Positions 28,601 through 37,682 are shown, counted from the first letter of the stretch. The stretch: 64,000 bases of DNA from Pedobacter aquae (GCF_008195825.1 NZ_CP043329.1:3658001-3722000); one strand, 5' to 3'. A program made the numbers and translations. The notes: generated by a model not told the origin, from the letters alone.

Positions 28601-28616
28601 GGCAACGATTGCACAA
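28601..28616. promoter_or_regulatory. Operator-like site upstream of GH28
   Basis: In the 330-base gap 28453-28782, GCAA-CGA-TTGC (28602-28612) is an exact palindrome and continues as CGATTGCACAA, matching the core at 23816-23825. The rest of the gap is AT-rich with no gene. A weak -7-like TAATTTTTG lies at 28753-28761. Confidence 0.5.
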
Positions 28617-28782
28617 ATAAATACCCTTAAATACTCAAATGCTTTCCTATTTTTCCCTAAAATTGTTATTTAAAGGTATTTAATCAAATATTGAGGCCTT
28701 TAAAATTCTTATAAACCTGGTCTTTTTTAACACTAAAACAACTAATAGCTGGTAATTTTTGACCTATAATTTCAAAAAGAAT

Positions 28783-30495
28783 ATGATTATTAAAGGGATT
28801 AAAAGAGTAATATTTTCAGGGGTAGTGCTTTCTACTCTTGTTTCTTCATCTTTAGCGCAAGAAAATAAGCAAAAGCAAATAGCAGATTCTTTAGCTTTTC
28901 TAAAAACTTTCAATGTTAAAATGCCTATCGTAAAAACACCTGTTTTTAAGCAAGATACTTTTGATATTGTTAAATACGGAGCTAAGCCTGATGGTGTAAG
29001 TCTTAACACAAACAGCATTAACCAAGCTATTGATGCTTGTCATAAAAATGGTGGCGGTGTAGTTGTATTAAATGAAGGTGTTTGGCTTACTGGGCCACTT
29101 TACCTTAAAAGCAACGTAAACCTACATTTAAGAAGTGGCGCTTTATTACTTTTTACTACAGATAAAAGCCAATATAAATTAATTGAAGGTAGCTGGGAAG
29201 GTAAGCCTGCCGTTGTTAATGAAGCTCCAATATCTGGTTACAACCTAGAAAATATAGCCATTACTGGCGCTGGTATTATAGATGGTAATGGTGATGCTTG
29301 GAGATTTGTTAAGAAAAGTAAATTAAACGAATCGCAATGGAAAAATTTGGTTGCCTCTGGTGGTGTGGTAGATAAAGACGGCAGTAAGTGGTATCCTTCT
29401 GCAAGTTACCAGAAAGGTTATCATATTAAAGATGCAACGGTAATTAAGCCTGGTACTAAGCCAGAAGACTATACAGAATTGAAAGATTTTTATCGCCCTA
29501 ATTTGGTGGTTTTAAATAGCTGTAAAAAGGTGCTGTTAGAAGGTGTTACTTTTCAAAACTCACCGGCATGGAATCTTCATCCCTTAATGTGTCAAGATTT
29601 AACGGTAAGAAATATTTTGGTAAGAAATCCATGGTATGCACAAAATGGCGATGGTATTGATGTGGAGTCTTGCAAAAACGTTCTGATAGAAGGTTCTGTT
29701 TTTGATGTTGGCGATGATGGTATTTGTATTAAATCCGGGAGAGATGAAGCGGGTAGAAAAAGAGGGATGCCAACGGAAGAAGTAATTGTAAGAAATAATG
29801 TGGTTTACCATGCTCATGGAGGTTTCGTTATTGGTAGCGAGATGTCTGGTGGGGCAAGAAACCTATTTGTTTACAACAACTCTTTTATAGGTACTGATAT
29901 TGGCTTACGATTTAAAACCACTCGCGGTCGTGGTGGAGTGGTAGAAAAAATCTACATCGCTAACACTTTCATGAAAAATATCCCAGGCGATGCTATTTTA
30001 TTTGATATGTATTATGCCGCAATAGACCCAGTGCCTATGGCTGGCGAGGAAAGAGCAGCACCTAAAGTAGAATTTTTACCCGTTACAGAGGCTACACCAC
30101 AGTTTAAAGATTTTTACATCAAAAATGTGGTTTGTATAGGTGCAGAGAAGGGTATTTTCATGAGGGGAATTCCAGAAATGAATATCCAAAATATCAATTT
30201 AGAGGATATTACCATTAAATCTAAAATTGGTATCGAGCTGATAGAGGCTACCAACATCAACTTAAAAAATATTCATTTGGTAAGTGATCAAACTAACCCT
30301 TTGATTTTAGTTGAAAATAGCAAGCAAATCAATATCAGTGGTTTAAAATCAGATACAGAAATCCAAAATCTGATAACCTTATCGGGTGATAGAACTGAGG
30401 CTGTCTCTCTTACTGGCCCATCTGTTATAACAGCAAAAGATAAGGTGAAATTTAATTTCGGAGCAAAGCCAAAATCGCTAAAAATTAATAAATAA
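28783..30495 (+). CDS. Polygalacturonase-like glycoside hydrolase, GH28
   Basis: I chose the ATG at 28783, which gives a signal peptide ending SSLAQ; an in-frame TTG at 28759 would spoil it. GH28 motifs are complete: NGDGID (288-293), GDDGIC with D311/D312, HGG (345-347) and RFK (376-378). The inserted segment around 175-240 (WRFVKKSKLNES, KDATVIKPGTKPEDYTE) is seen in exo-acting GH28 enzymes that act on rhamnogalacturonan or on oligogalacturonides. The family inverts alpha-1,4-galacturonosyl linkages. It heads a unit with GH105, uxaB and uxaA, linking extracellular release of galacturonate to its catabolism. Confidence 0.92.
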   Translation: MIIKGIKRVIFSGVVLSTLVSSSLAQENKQKQIADSLAFLKTFNVKMPIVKTPVFKQDTFDIVKYGAKPDGVSLNTNSINQAIDACHKNGGGVVVLNEGVWLTGPLYLKSNVNLHLRSGALLLFTTDKSQYKLIEGSWEGKPAVVNEAPISGYNLENIAITGAGIIDGNGDAWRFVKKSKLNESQWKNLVASGGVVDKDGSKWYPSASYQKGYHIKDATVIKPGTKPEDYTELKDFYRPNLVVLNSCKKVLLEGVTFQNSPAWNLHPLMCQDLTVRNILVRNPWYAQNGDGIDVESCKNVLIEGSVFDVGDDGICIKSGRDEAGRKRGMPTEEVIVRNNVVYHAHGGFVIGSEMSGGARNLFVYNNSFIGTDIGLRFKTTRGRGGVVEKIYIANTFMKNIPGDAILFDMYYAAIDPVPMAGEERAAPKVEFLPVTEATPQFKDFYIKNVVCIGAEKGIFMRGIPEMNIQNINLEDITIKSKIGIELIEATNINLKNIHLVSDQTNPLILVENSKQINISGLKSDTEIQNLITLSGDRTEAVSLTGPSVITAKDKVKFNFGAKPKSLKINK

Positions 30496-30498
30496 GAA

Positions 30499-32430
30499 AT
30501 GATGAAGCGTTTTATAATAGCATTTTTAGCAGGAAGTATGGGTTTAGCTTCTTGCTCTACCACTCGTCAGATTTCTAATCAGCAAAAGCCATTGGCACAA
30601 GAGCTGTCTAAAACAGTGATGCATAAATGGCCTTTTCCTATAGAAAATAACAGCAGACCATTAAAGTGGACTTACGAAACTGGTGTTTTCTTAGAGGGTA
30701 TTACTAATGTTTGGAAAAGCACTGCCGATGCTACTTATTTCAACTACGTACAACGTTGTATGGATACGTTTGTAGAGGCTGATGGAACCATCAAAACCTA
30801 TAAACTAGCTGATTATAATATTGATAATATCCGCACAGGAAGAGCTTTATTGATGCTTTATCGCGTTACAGGAAAAGAAAAGTATTATAAAGCAGCGGCT
30901 CAATTAAGAAAACAATTGCAAGAGCACCCTAGAACAAAAGAAGGGAGCTATTGGCATAAGAAAATATATCCGCACCAAGTTTGGTTAGATGGTTTATACA
31001 TGGGGATGCCATTTTATGCCGAGTGGGCGCAACTCTTTAATGAGCCAGAGGCATTTGATGATATCGCAAACCAATTTACACATATAGAAAAAGTTGCCCG
31101 CGACCCAAAAACAGGTTTAATTTACCATGGTTGGGATGAATCTAGAGAGCAAAGGTGGGCAAACAAAGAAACCGGAAACTCGCCACATTTCTGGGGCCGA
31201 GCGATGGGTTGGTACGGTATGGCTATGGTTGATGTTTTAGACCATTTCCCAGCAAATCATCCTAAAAGAGAAGAAATTGTAGGCGTTTTAAATCGCTTTG
31301 CAGCGGCTATTAAAGCATCTCAAGATAAAAAAAGTGGTTTATGGTATCAGGTCATGAATATGCCTGATGGCAAAGGAAATTACCTAGAAGCATCTGCATC
31401 TTGTATGTTTGTTTATACCTTGGCAAAGGGCATCAGACTAGGTGTTTTGCCAGCAACATACGAAGCGGTTGCACAAAAAGCTTATATAGGTATCCAAAAA
31501 CAATTTTTAGAGACTGATGCCGAAGGTTTTCTGCATTTAAACGGTACTGTAAGTGTAGCTGGTTTAGGTGGTAAACCTTATCGTGATGGTAGTTATGAGT
31601 ACTATTTAAGCGAAAAAGTTATTCAGGATGACCCTAAAGGGATGGGAGCTTTCATTTTAGCTGCTAATGAAATGCAGATAAGAAATAACCCACAAGTAGG
31701 TAAAGGTAAAACCGTTTTGTTAGATAATTATTTCAATAACGAGTTCCGTAAAAACATCATCGGTCAACAAGAAAGTTTCCATTACGTATGGGATGAAATG
31801 GATAATAATGGCTTCTCTTTACTAGGCGAGCATATTAATTATACCGGAGCTAAACTAGCAACTTTAAAAGCAGCACCAACAGCAGCTAATTTAGCGCAGG
31901 CAAATGTCTATATCATTGTAGATCCAGATACGGAGAAAGAAACTGCCAATCCTAATTTTATGGATGCTTCATCTATCCAAGAAATTAAAAACTGGGTTAG
32001 CCAAGGCGGAACTTTAGTTTTGATGGCTAATGATGAAAAAAATGCCGAGCTGGATAAGTTTAACAAGCTGGCAGAAGTTTTTGGCATTCAGTATAAAAAA
32101 GAATTAAAAAATCCGGTAACGGGCAACCAATATGAAATGGGTGCTATACCTGTTCCTGCCGGAAATGAAATTTTTAAATCGGCCAAGAAACTATACCTAA
32201 AAGAAATTAGTACCCTTCAACTTCAAGGCCCTGCAAAGGCAGTTTTAACCCATAATAATGATGTGGTTATGGCAACTGCTAAGTATGGTAAGGGTTTGGT
32301 ATTTGCAGTTGGCGACCCTTGGCTGTACAATGAATATGTAGATGGCAGAAAGCTTCCTGCGGATTTTGATAATCTTACGGCAGCTAAAGAATTATTCCAC
32401 TGGTTATTAAAGCTAACATCTTCAAAATAA
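30499..32430 (+). CDS. Unsaturated rhamnogalacturonyl hydrolase GH105 with C-terminal DUF4350-like domain, lipoprotein
   Basis: The enzyme removes the 4,5-unsaturated galacturonic acid left by lyases. The lipobox ends at C19 (LASC). The alpha/alpha-barrel (about 40-395) shows the YteR-type PHQVWLDGLYMG with D164 as catalytic acid, RWANKETGNSPHFWGRAMGWYGMAM, and EASASCMFVYTL. After about residue 410 a separate alpha/beta domain follows (VLLDNYFNNEF, NVYIIVDPDTEKE, VSQGGTLVLMANDE, GKGLVFAVGDPWLYNEY), typical of the DUF4350/glutamine-amidotransferase-like fold. This tail makes it longer (643) than the usual 370-residue GH105. It lies 3 bases after GH28. Confidence 0.91.
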   Translation: MMKRFIIAFLAGSMGLASCSTTRQISNQQKPLAQELSKTVMHKWPFPIENNSRPLKWTYETGVFLEGITNVWKSTADATYFNYVQRCMDTFVEADGTIKTYKLADYNIDNIRTGRALLMLYRVTGKEKYYKAAAQLRKQLQEHPRTKEGSYWHKKIYPHQVWLDGLYMGMPFYAEWAQLFNEPEAFDDIANQFTHIEKVARDPKTGLIYHGWDESREQRWANKETGNSPHFWGRAMGWYGMAMVDVLDHFPANHPKREEIVGVLNRFAAAIKASQDKKSGLWYQVMNMPDGKGNYLEASASCMFVYTLAKGIRLGVLPATYEAVAQKAYIGIQKQFLETDAEGFLHLNGTVSVAGLGGKPYRDGSYEYYLSEKVIQDDPKGMGAFILAANEMQIRNNPQVGKGKTVLLDNYFNNEFRKNIIGQQESFHYVWDEMDNNGFSLLGEHINYTGAKLATLKAAPTAANLAQANVYIIVDPDTEKETANPNFMDASSIQEIKNWVSQGGTLVLMANDEKNAELDKFNKLAEVFGIQYKKELKNPVTGNQYEMGAIPVPAGNEIFKSAKKLYLKEISTLQLQGPAKAVLTHNNDVVMATAKYGKGLVFAVGDPWLYNEYVDGRKLPADFDNLTAAKELFHWLLKLTSSK

Positions 32431-32444
32431 ACAATCTCTCAAAA

Positions 32445-33956
32445 ATGCAATTATCACAAAGCAATTTAAAAGACATTAACGCTCAAGTGGTAGGTAAACC
32501 AAATACAAATATATTTGATTTACCCGCTAAAGTATTACAATTTGGAACAGGCGTATTATTACGTGGCTTACCAGATTATTATATAGATAAAGCCAATAAA
32601 GCCGGAATTTTTAATGGTCGAGTTGTAGTCGTAAAATCTACCGATACAGGTTCTACCAAAGAATTTGATGAGCAAGACGCTTTATACACCGTTTGCGTAC
32701 GTGGTATAGAAAACGGTAAAAAAATAGAAGAAAACATCATTAATGCCTCTATTAGTAAAGTTTTGGTGGCAGGTACACAATGGCAAGAAGTATTAGATTT
32801 TGCTGCTTCACCCAATTTGCAAGTTGTTATATCTAATACCACAGAGGTAGGTATACAATTGGTAGAAGATGATGTTCATGCACATCCTCCGGTATCTTTT
32901 CCGGGTAAATTATTAGCGGTTTTATTTCATCGTTATAAAATATTTAATGGCGCAGAAGACAGAGGTTTAGTTATCGTTCCAACAGAGCTTATTCCTGATA
33001 ATGCTACCAAACTAAAAGACATCCTTTTAAAGCAAGCTAAGAAAAACCAATTACCTCAAGATTTTATGAATTGGATGCAAAACAGCAATCAATTTTGTAA
33101 TTCTTTGGTAGATAGAATTGTACCCGGTAAACCTGATGCTGCTGCTTTAGAAAACCTACAACAAGAATTAGGTTACACCGATAATTTACTTACCATGTCT
33201 GAAGTTTATAGTCTTTGGGCTATAGAGGGCGACGAAAAAGTAAAGCAAAAGCTGTCTTTTGCTGAGGCTGATAAAGGTGTAGTCATCACTCCTGATATCA
33301 ATTTACATCGCGAGCTAAAACTTCGTTTGTTAAACGGTACACATACCCTAAGCTGCGGGGTAGCGTATTTAGCAGGGTTTGAGACTGTAAAATCAGCTAT
33401 GGATAATGAGGACATGGAAAATTTTATTGCCGATTTGATGAAAGCTGAAATAGCCCTAGCCATACCTTATCAAGTTACAACTGATGTTACGGATGATTTT
33501 GCTGACAAAGTTTTAGACAGGTTCAGAAACCCACACATCAAACATCAATGGTTAAGTATCAGTATGAACTATACTTCCAAACTGAAAATGAGGGTAGTAC
33601 CATTATTGCTAAACCATTACGAGAAATTTACACATGTACCCCAATTAATAGCTTTTGGTTTTGCAGCATACATTCGTTTTGTAGAAGGTAAGCAAGAAGG
33701 CGATAAATTTTATGGAGAGCTTAACGGTACAACATATCATATCAATGATGATAAAGCCGCCTATGTGAACGATATTTTAATAAAGCATCAAGATAATAAA
33801 GTAGAAGCTGTTTTAGCAGATAATTTTCTTTGGGGAGATTCTTTAGCCGAGCTTCCGGGCTTTGTAAAAGCAGTTAACAAGTATTACGAAGAAATAAAAA
33901 AATCATCTGTAAGTACTTTATTGAAACAATTTAAGAGCAGTAAAGCACAGGCATAA
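32445..33956 (+). CDS. uxaB: Tagaturonate reductase (altronate oxidoreductase)
   Basis: UxaB reduces D-tagaturonate from UxaC to D-altronate with NADH. The 503-residue cytoplasmic protein of the long-chain mannitol dehydrogenase family has an N-terminal Rossmann start (VLQFGTGVLLRGLPDYY), the conserved VVISNTTEVGI, the SLVDRIVPG segment and the catalytic region KLRLLNGTHTLSCGVAYLAG with its lysine before LRLLNG-type sequence. It lies 14 bases after GH105 and 2 bases before uxaA. It is the only NAD enzyme of the galacturonate route here; no fructuronate reductase (uxuB) is present, so the galacturonate branch is favoured. Confidence 0.95.
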   Translation: MQLSQSNLKDINAQVVGKPNTNIFDLPAKVLQFGTGVLLRGLPDYYIDKANKAGIFNGRVVVVKSTDTGSTKEFDEQDALYTVCVRGIENGKKIEENIINASISKVLVAGTQWQEVLDFAASPNLQVVISNTTEVGIQLVEDDVHAHPPVSFPGKLLAVLFHRYKIFNGAEDRGLVIVPTELIPDNATKLKDILLKQAKKNQLPQDFMNWMQNSNQFCNSLVDRIVPGKPDAAALENLQQELGYTDNLLTMSEVYSLWAIEGDEKVKQKLSFAEADKGVVITPDINLHRELKLRLLNGTHTLSCGVAYLAGFETVKSAMDNEDMENFIADLMKAEIALAIPYQVTTDVTDDFADKVLDRFRNPHIKHQWLSISMNYTSKLKMRVVPLLLNHYEKFTHVPQLIAFGFAAYIRFVEGKQEGDKFYGELNGTTYHINDDKAAYVNDILIKHQDNKVEAVLADNFLWGDSLAELPGFVKAVNKYYEEIKKSSVSTLLKQFKSSKAQA

Positions 33957-33958
33957 CC

Positions 33959-35611
33959 ATGAGACAACGTATTTTAAAAGTTCATCCAAATGATAATGTA
34001 ATTGTTGCCTTAACTGATATTAAAGCTGGCGAACAATTAACCTACCAAAATGAAAATTATACTGTTTTAGACGACGTAAAGGCTAAACATAAATTTCTTA
34101 CTACTGATTTAAAAGCAGGTGAAGAGGTTATCATGTATGGTGTTTTGGTTGGTAAAGCACAAAGCGATTTAAAAAGAGGAAACGTTATAACCACATCAAA
34201 TCTTAAACACGCTGCTTTAGGTTTTGAAACCGGAGAGCGTAAAACAGATTGGCTTAAACCCGATGTTTCTGCATGGCAAAATCGTACTTTCATGGGTTTC
34301 CACCGTGAAGATGGCAGCGTAGGTACAGCAAATTACTGGTTGGTTATCCCGATGGTTTTTTGCGAAAACAGAAATATTGATGTGCTACAAGAGACCTTAA
34401 CCGGAAGCTTAGGTTACAAAAGGAAAAACAACTATCAATCACAAGCAGAGCAACTGATAGCTCTTTATAAAAACGGTGCAAAAACAGATGAGCTTTTACA
34501 GGCCGAAGTTTTTGTAGAAGAAACTCATCAAAAAGCAGAACGTGTTTTTCCTAACGTAGACGGTATTAAATTTTTAAAACACGAAGGCGGTTGTGGTGGT
34601 ATCAGGCAAGATTCAGAAACTTTATGCGGCCTTTTAGCAGGATACATTACACATCCAAATTGTGCTGGCGCAACTGTTTTAAGTTTGGGATGTCAAAACG
34701 CTCAGGTATCTATTTTACAAGCAGAAATTGCTAAAAGAGACCCTAATTTTTCTAAACCTTTATACATTTTAGAACAACAAAAAATTGGAACTGAAGCTGA
34801 TATGCTTTCATGGGCTATCAAGCAAACTTTAGCAGGTTTAGCTAAAGCCAACGAGTGTACACGTCAACCAGCACCTATAAGTAAAATTACTATAGGTTTA
34901 GAATGCGGTGGTTCTGATGGTTTTTCTGGTATTTCTGCAAATCCGGCTATAGGCTATACTTCTGATTTATTAGTTGCTTTAGGTGGTACAGTAATTTTAG
35001 CAGAGTTTCCTGAGCTTTGCGGCGTAGAGCAAAACTTAAGCGATAGATGTACCACGGTAGAACAAGCAGAGCGGTTCTCTAACCTGATGCGTACTTACGA
35101 AAAAAGAGCAGAAGAAGCAGGCTCTGGTTTTGATATGAATCCATCTCCAGGAAATATCAAAGATGGTCTAATAACCGATGCTATTAAATCTGCCGGTGCA
35201 GCTAAAAAAGGTGGTACATCACCCGTAGTAGAGGTGCTAGATTATCCTGAAAAGGTAACAAAGCCAGGTCTCAATTTACTTTGTACACCAGGTAATGATG
35301 TAGAAAGTACAACGGCAGAAGTTGGCTCGGGCGCCAATGTGGTCTTGTTTACCACTGGTTTAGGTACTCCAACCGGAAACCCAATTGTGCCAGTTGTAAA
35401 ATTATCAAGCAATACCACTTTATATAACCGTATGAGCGATATTATTGATATCAATACAGGTACTGTTATAGAAGGCGAAGAAACTATTGAAGAAGCCGGA
35501 GCAAGAATTTTAGATTATGTAATTGCAGTTGCCAGCGGTGAAATTGAAGTTTGCGCTGTAAAACACGGTCAGGATGATTTTATTCCTTGGAAACGTGGTG
35601 TTTCTTTATAG
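33959..35611 (+). CDS. uxaA: Altronate dehydratase
   Basis: UxaA dehydrates D-altronate to 2-keto-3-deoxygluconate, which KdgK then phosphorylates. The 550-residue protein has an N-terminal SAF domain (1-95: VIVALTDIKAGEQL) and the large UxaA/GarD domain with HEGGCGGIRQDSETLCGLLAGYITHPN, GLECGGSDGFSGISANPAIG and TTGLGTPTGNPIVPVVKLSSN. The conserved Cys and His residues in these blocks hold the metal or iron-sulphur site of the family. It is 2 bases after uxaB and ends the operon at a strong terminator. Confidence 0.95.
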   Translation: MRQRILKVHPNDNVIVALTDIKAGEQLTYQNENYTVLDDVKAKHKFLTTDLKAGEEVIMYGVLVGKAQSDLKRGNVITTSNLKHAALGFETGERKTDWLKPDVSAWQNRTFMGFHREDGSVGTANYWLVIPMVFCENRNIDVLQETLTGSLGYKRKNNYQSQAEQLIALYKNGAKTDELLQAEVFVEETHQKAERVFPNVDGIKFLKHEGGCGGIRQDSETLCGLLAGYITHPNCAGATVLSLGCQNAQVSILQAEIAKRDPNFSKPLYILEQQKIGTEADMLSWAIKQTLAGLAKANECTRQPAPISKITIGLECGGSDGFSGISANPAIGYTSDLLVALGGTVILAEFPELCGVEQNLSDRCTTVEQAERFSNLMRTYEKRAEEAGSGFDMNPSPGNIKDGLITDAIKSAGAAKKGGTSPVVEVLDYPEKVTKPGLNLLCTPGNDVESTTAEVGSGANVVLFTTGLGTPTGNPIVPVVKLSSNTTLYNRMSDIIDINTGTVIEGEETIEEAGARILDYVIAVASGEIEVCAVKHGQDDFIPWKRGVSL

Positions 35612-35634
35612 AAATTATAATTAAATAGAGAGGG

Positions 35635-35667
35635 AAGCCGGTTATGCAAATGCATTCCGGCTTTTTT
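35635..35667. terminator. Terminator after uxaA
   Basis: AAGCCGG (35635-35641) pairs with CCGGCTT (35657-35663), with a further TGCA/TGCA pairing in the loop and a T-run. It lies directly between the convergent uxaA and Sua5-type genes and can serve both, mainly uxaA. Confidence 0.85.
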
Positions 35668-35668
35668 A

Positions 35669-36622
35669 TTAAAGTTTTGTAGCCCGGTTTAACCTGTCAT
35701 TTATGGTTATTCCCAGGTTAATATCAGGGAATTTTTCTACTATAATCACATCAAGCTCTTGCTGGTCTAAAATATGCATGGCTTTATATAGGTTTCTTGC
35801 AGCTTCTTTCATATCTCCATGTAGAGACAATACTTCCTGATGCACAATATCTTTACCTGTTGCTTTGTCCTTAAACATCATCACACCTATTCTTTTACCT
35901 TCAAATTCTGCAAGTGATTTGTAAATATCCTCAGTTAAATAGGTTCTTGTTTTAGGGGCATAATGCTTAGAAAGCATTCCTGGTGCTTGCGGATTAGCAT
36001 TATTAAGCGTAAGGGGTTTAACTGGGCCAATAAGATTTTCTATATCCTCTACAGCTAAAGATCCGTGGCGGTAAAGAATAGGCTCATCGTTTTCAAACCC
36101 AATTATGGTAGATTCTATTCCTTTTTGGCAAGGGCCGCCGTCTAAAATAACAGGTAAAGTATCATGAAAATAGTTGAAAACATGTTCTGCCGTAGACGGA
36201 CTAATACACCCAAAAGGATTGGCGCTAGGTGCTGCCAAAGGAAAATCTAACTCTTTTAATAAAGCTAAGGTTAAAGCATGGTCTGGCATCCTAACAGCTA
36301 CTGTGTCTTTGCCTGCTGTAACCATATTTGGTACAGTTGGTTGCTTTTTCAAGACTAAGGTTAATGGTCCCGGCCAAAAATGTTGAGCCAATGTTAAGGC
36401 TACAGGCGGGATATCTTTAGCAACTTTATTTAAAAAATCTACCGAAGGAATATGAACAATTAAGGGATTATAATATGGTCGCTGTTTTAAATCAAATATT
36501 TTCTTTACAGCAGTATCACTAAAAGCATTTCCGGCCAAACCGTAAACTGTTTCGGTAGGGATGGCAATTAAATCATCATTTTTAAGCGCTTCTATTGCTT
36601 TGCTTATATCTTTTGTTAGCAT
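35669..36622 (-). CDS. L-threonylcarbamoyladenylate synthase (Sua5/YwlC type)
   Basis: The enzyme makes threonylcarbamoyl-AMP from threonine, bicarbonate and ATP, for the t6A modification of ANN-decoding tRNAs. The 317-residue protein has the YrdC domain (1-195: IAIPTETVYGLAGNAF, KQRPYYNPLIVHI, PLAAPSANPFGCISPSTAEHV, GGPCQKGIESTIIGFE) and the C-terminal Sua5 domain (from about 215: APGMLSKHYAPKTRTYL), so it is the long form. It is a housekeeping gene lying between two sugar operons on the opposite strand and has no obvious link to pectin use. Confidence 0.94.
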   Translation of the reverse strand: MLTKDISKAIEALKNDDLIAIPTETVYGLAGNAFSDTAVKKIFDLKQRPYYNPLIVHIPSVDFLNKVAKDIPPVALTLAQHFWPGPLTLVLKKQPTVPNMVTAGKDTVAVRMPDHALTLALLKELDFPLAAPSANPFGCISPSTAEHVFNYFHDTLPVILDGGPCQKGIESTIIGFENDEPILYRHGSLAVEDIENLIGPVKPLTLNNANPQAPGMLSKHYAPKTRTYLTEDIYKSLAEFEGKRIGVMMFKDKATGKDIVHQEVLSLHGDMKEAARNLYKAMHILDQQELDVIIVEKFPDINLGITINDRLNRATKL

Positions 36623-36705
36623 TTGCTAGCTCAATTAAAACACAAAAATGATGATTATATATGATTTATCCTTATTTAATATGATGATATAGTATTAAGA
36701 GCGGT

Positions 36706-37488
36706 TTATGGTTGTCCGCCTTCCCATAATCTTACATTTCTCCATTTGGTTTGCATATTGGTAACGCCATCAAATTCGCCATCCTGCTCTCTACCATACA
36801 CACCAAATTTCATGTAATTCATAAATTCTTTACCATCTTTTAAGGTTTCTCCATCCTTAAATCTAAATTTTTCTACACCATCCACATAAACAATTACGGC
36901 ATCGCCAACATCTTCTTGTAAATGGATAACATTTATCCTTACTTCTTTATGATTGATATCCGCTGCAATCACTTTATTTCCTGATGATGGCATTTTAGTG
37001 TCAAAAGTAACTTCTAAAGAGCCACCTTTTCGGTTTCCAAAGCCTCTAATTTGCATTTGTGTAGCACCTTCAGAACTTCCAAAAAGCTGGAAAACTGCTT
37101 GTTTATCTAGTTTATCATTCATAGTAATATAGCCTTCAAATTGTCTTGAGCCTGTTCTATAATTATCATGAATTCTAATCTCAGATCTATTTCCGGGGAA
37201 TTTAACCAAAGTGAAGGTATGTGTATTTAAAGCTGGGTTCCAATGATAATGAGTGGTAACATCTGCACTTAATGTAGGCAATTCTTTACCGTCTTTATCT
37301 GCAAAAGCAGCAGCTCTAGGCCAGCTAAAAGGGGTATTATCTCCAGATGGTTTTTTGAAATTCTCTAACTGTATTTTAAATCGGCCTTCTTCTCTTTTGG
37401 TAACTTCTGCCCAGTTTTTACCTATTTGGGCAAAAGTACTTGAGCAGCATAGAACAAGTAGCGTTAAGGATAATAGTGCTTTTTTCAT
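36706..37488 (-). CDS. Secreted protein of unassigned function, possible jelly-roll polysaccharide lyase
   Basis: The 260-residue protein has a signal peptide ending STFAQ and is otherwise made of short beta strands without a helix-rich part. The stretches FTLVKFPGNRSEIRIHDNYRTGSRQFEGYITMND, DAVIVYVDGVEKFRF and FMNYMKFGVYGREQDGEFD resemble the beta-jelly-roll of alginate/glucuronan lyases (PL7/PL20-like), in which a late YxKxGxY strand is common. I recognise no firm catalytic set, so the lyase reading is only suggestive; a carbohydrate-binding or LamG-like role fits equally. It lies downstream of the AraC-type gene on the same strand, separated by a 123-bp palindromic element. Confidence 0.55.
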   Translation of the reverse strand: MKKALLSLTLLVLCCSSTFAQIGKNWAEVTKREEGRFKIQLENFKKPSGDNTPFSWPRAAAFADKDGKELPTLSADVTTHYHWNPALNTHTFTLVKFPGNRSEIRIHDNYRTGSRQFEGYITMNDKLDKQAVFQLFGSSEGATQMQIRGFGNRKGGSLEVTFDTKMPSSGNKVIAADINHKEVRINVIHLQEDVGDAVIVYVDGVEKFRFKDGETLKDGKEFMNYMKFGVYGREQDGEFDGVTNMQTKWRNVRLWEGGQP

Positions 37489-37514
37489 GTTTTATAATTT
37501 ATTTGATGAACAAA

Positions 37515-37637
37515 AAGAGGCTGTCTCAAATTACCATTTTGTGTCAGGCTGAGCGGAGTCGAAGCCTTTTTTAAGCATATCAGAGAATATTTCGACTCCG
37601 CTCAATGTGACAGATACTATTTTTGATACAGCCTCTT
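37515..37637. repeat. Long palindromic element, MITE/REP-like
   Basis: Outer arms AAGAGGCTGTCTCAAA (37515-37530) and TTTGATACAGCCTCTT (37622-37637) match with one mismatch. Inner arms TGAGCGGAGTCGAA (37550-37563) and TTCGACTCCGCTCA (37591-37604) match perfectly, with a further TGTCA/TGACA pair between. The inner GAGCGGAGTCGAA word is GC-rich against its AT-rich surroundings and is of a type that recurs in Bacteroidota genomes (from memory). No transposase ORF lies inside. It sits between two minus-strand genes. There is only one copy in this window. Confidence 0.75.
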
Positions 37638-37682
37638 CTGATTGTTTTACTTAGTTTAAAATTTGATGTAGGGTAATGTTAT

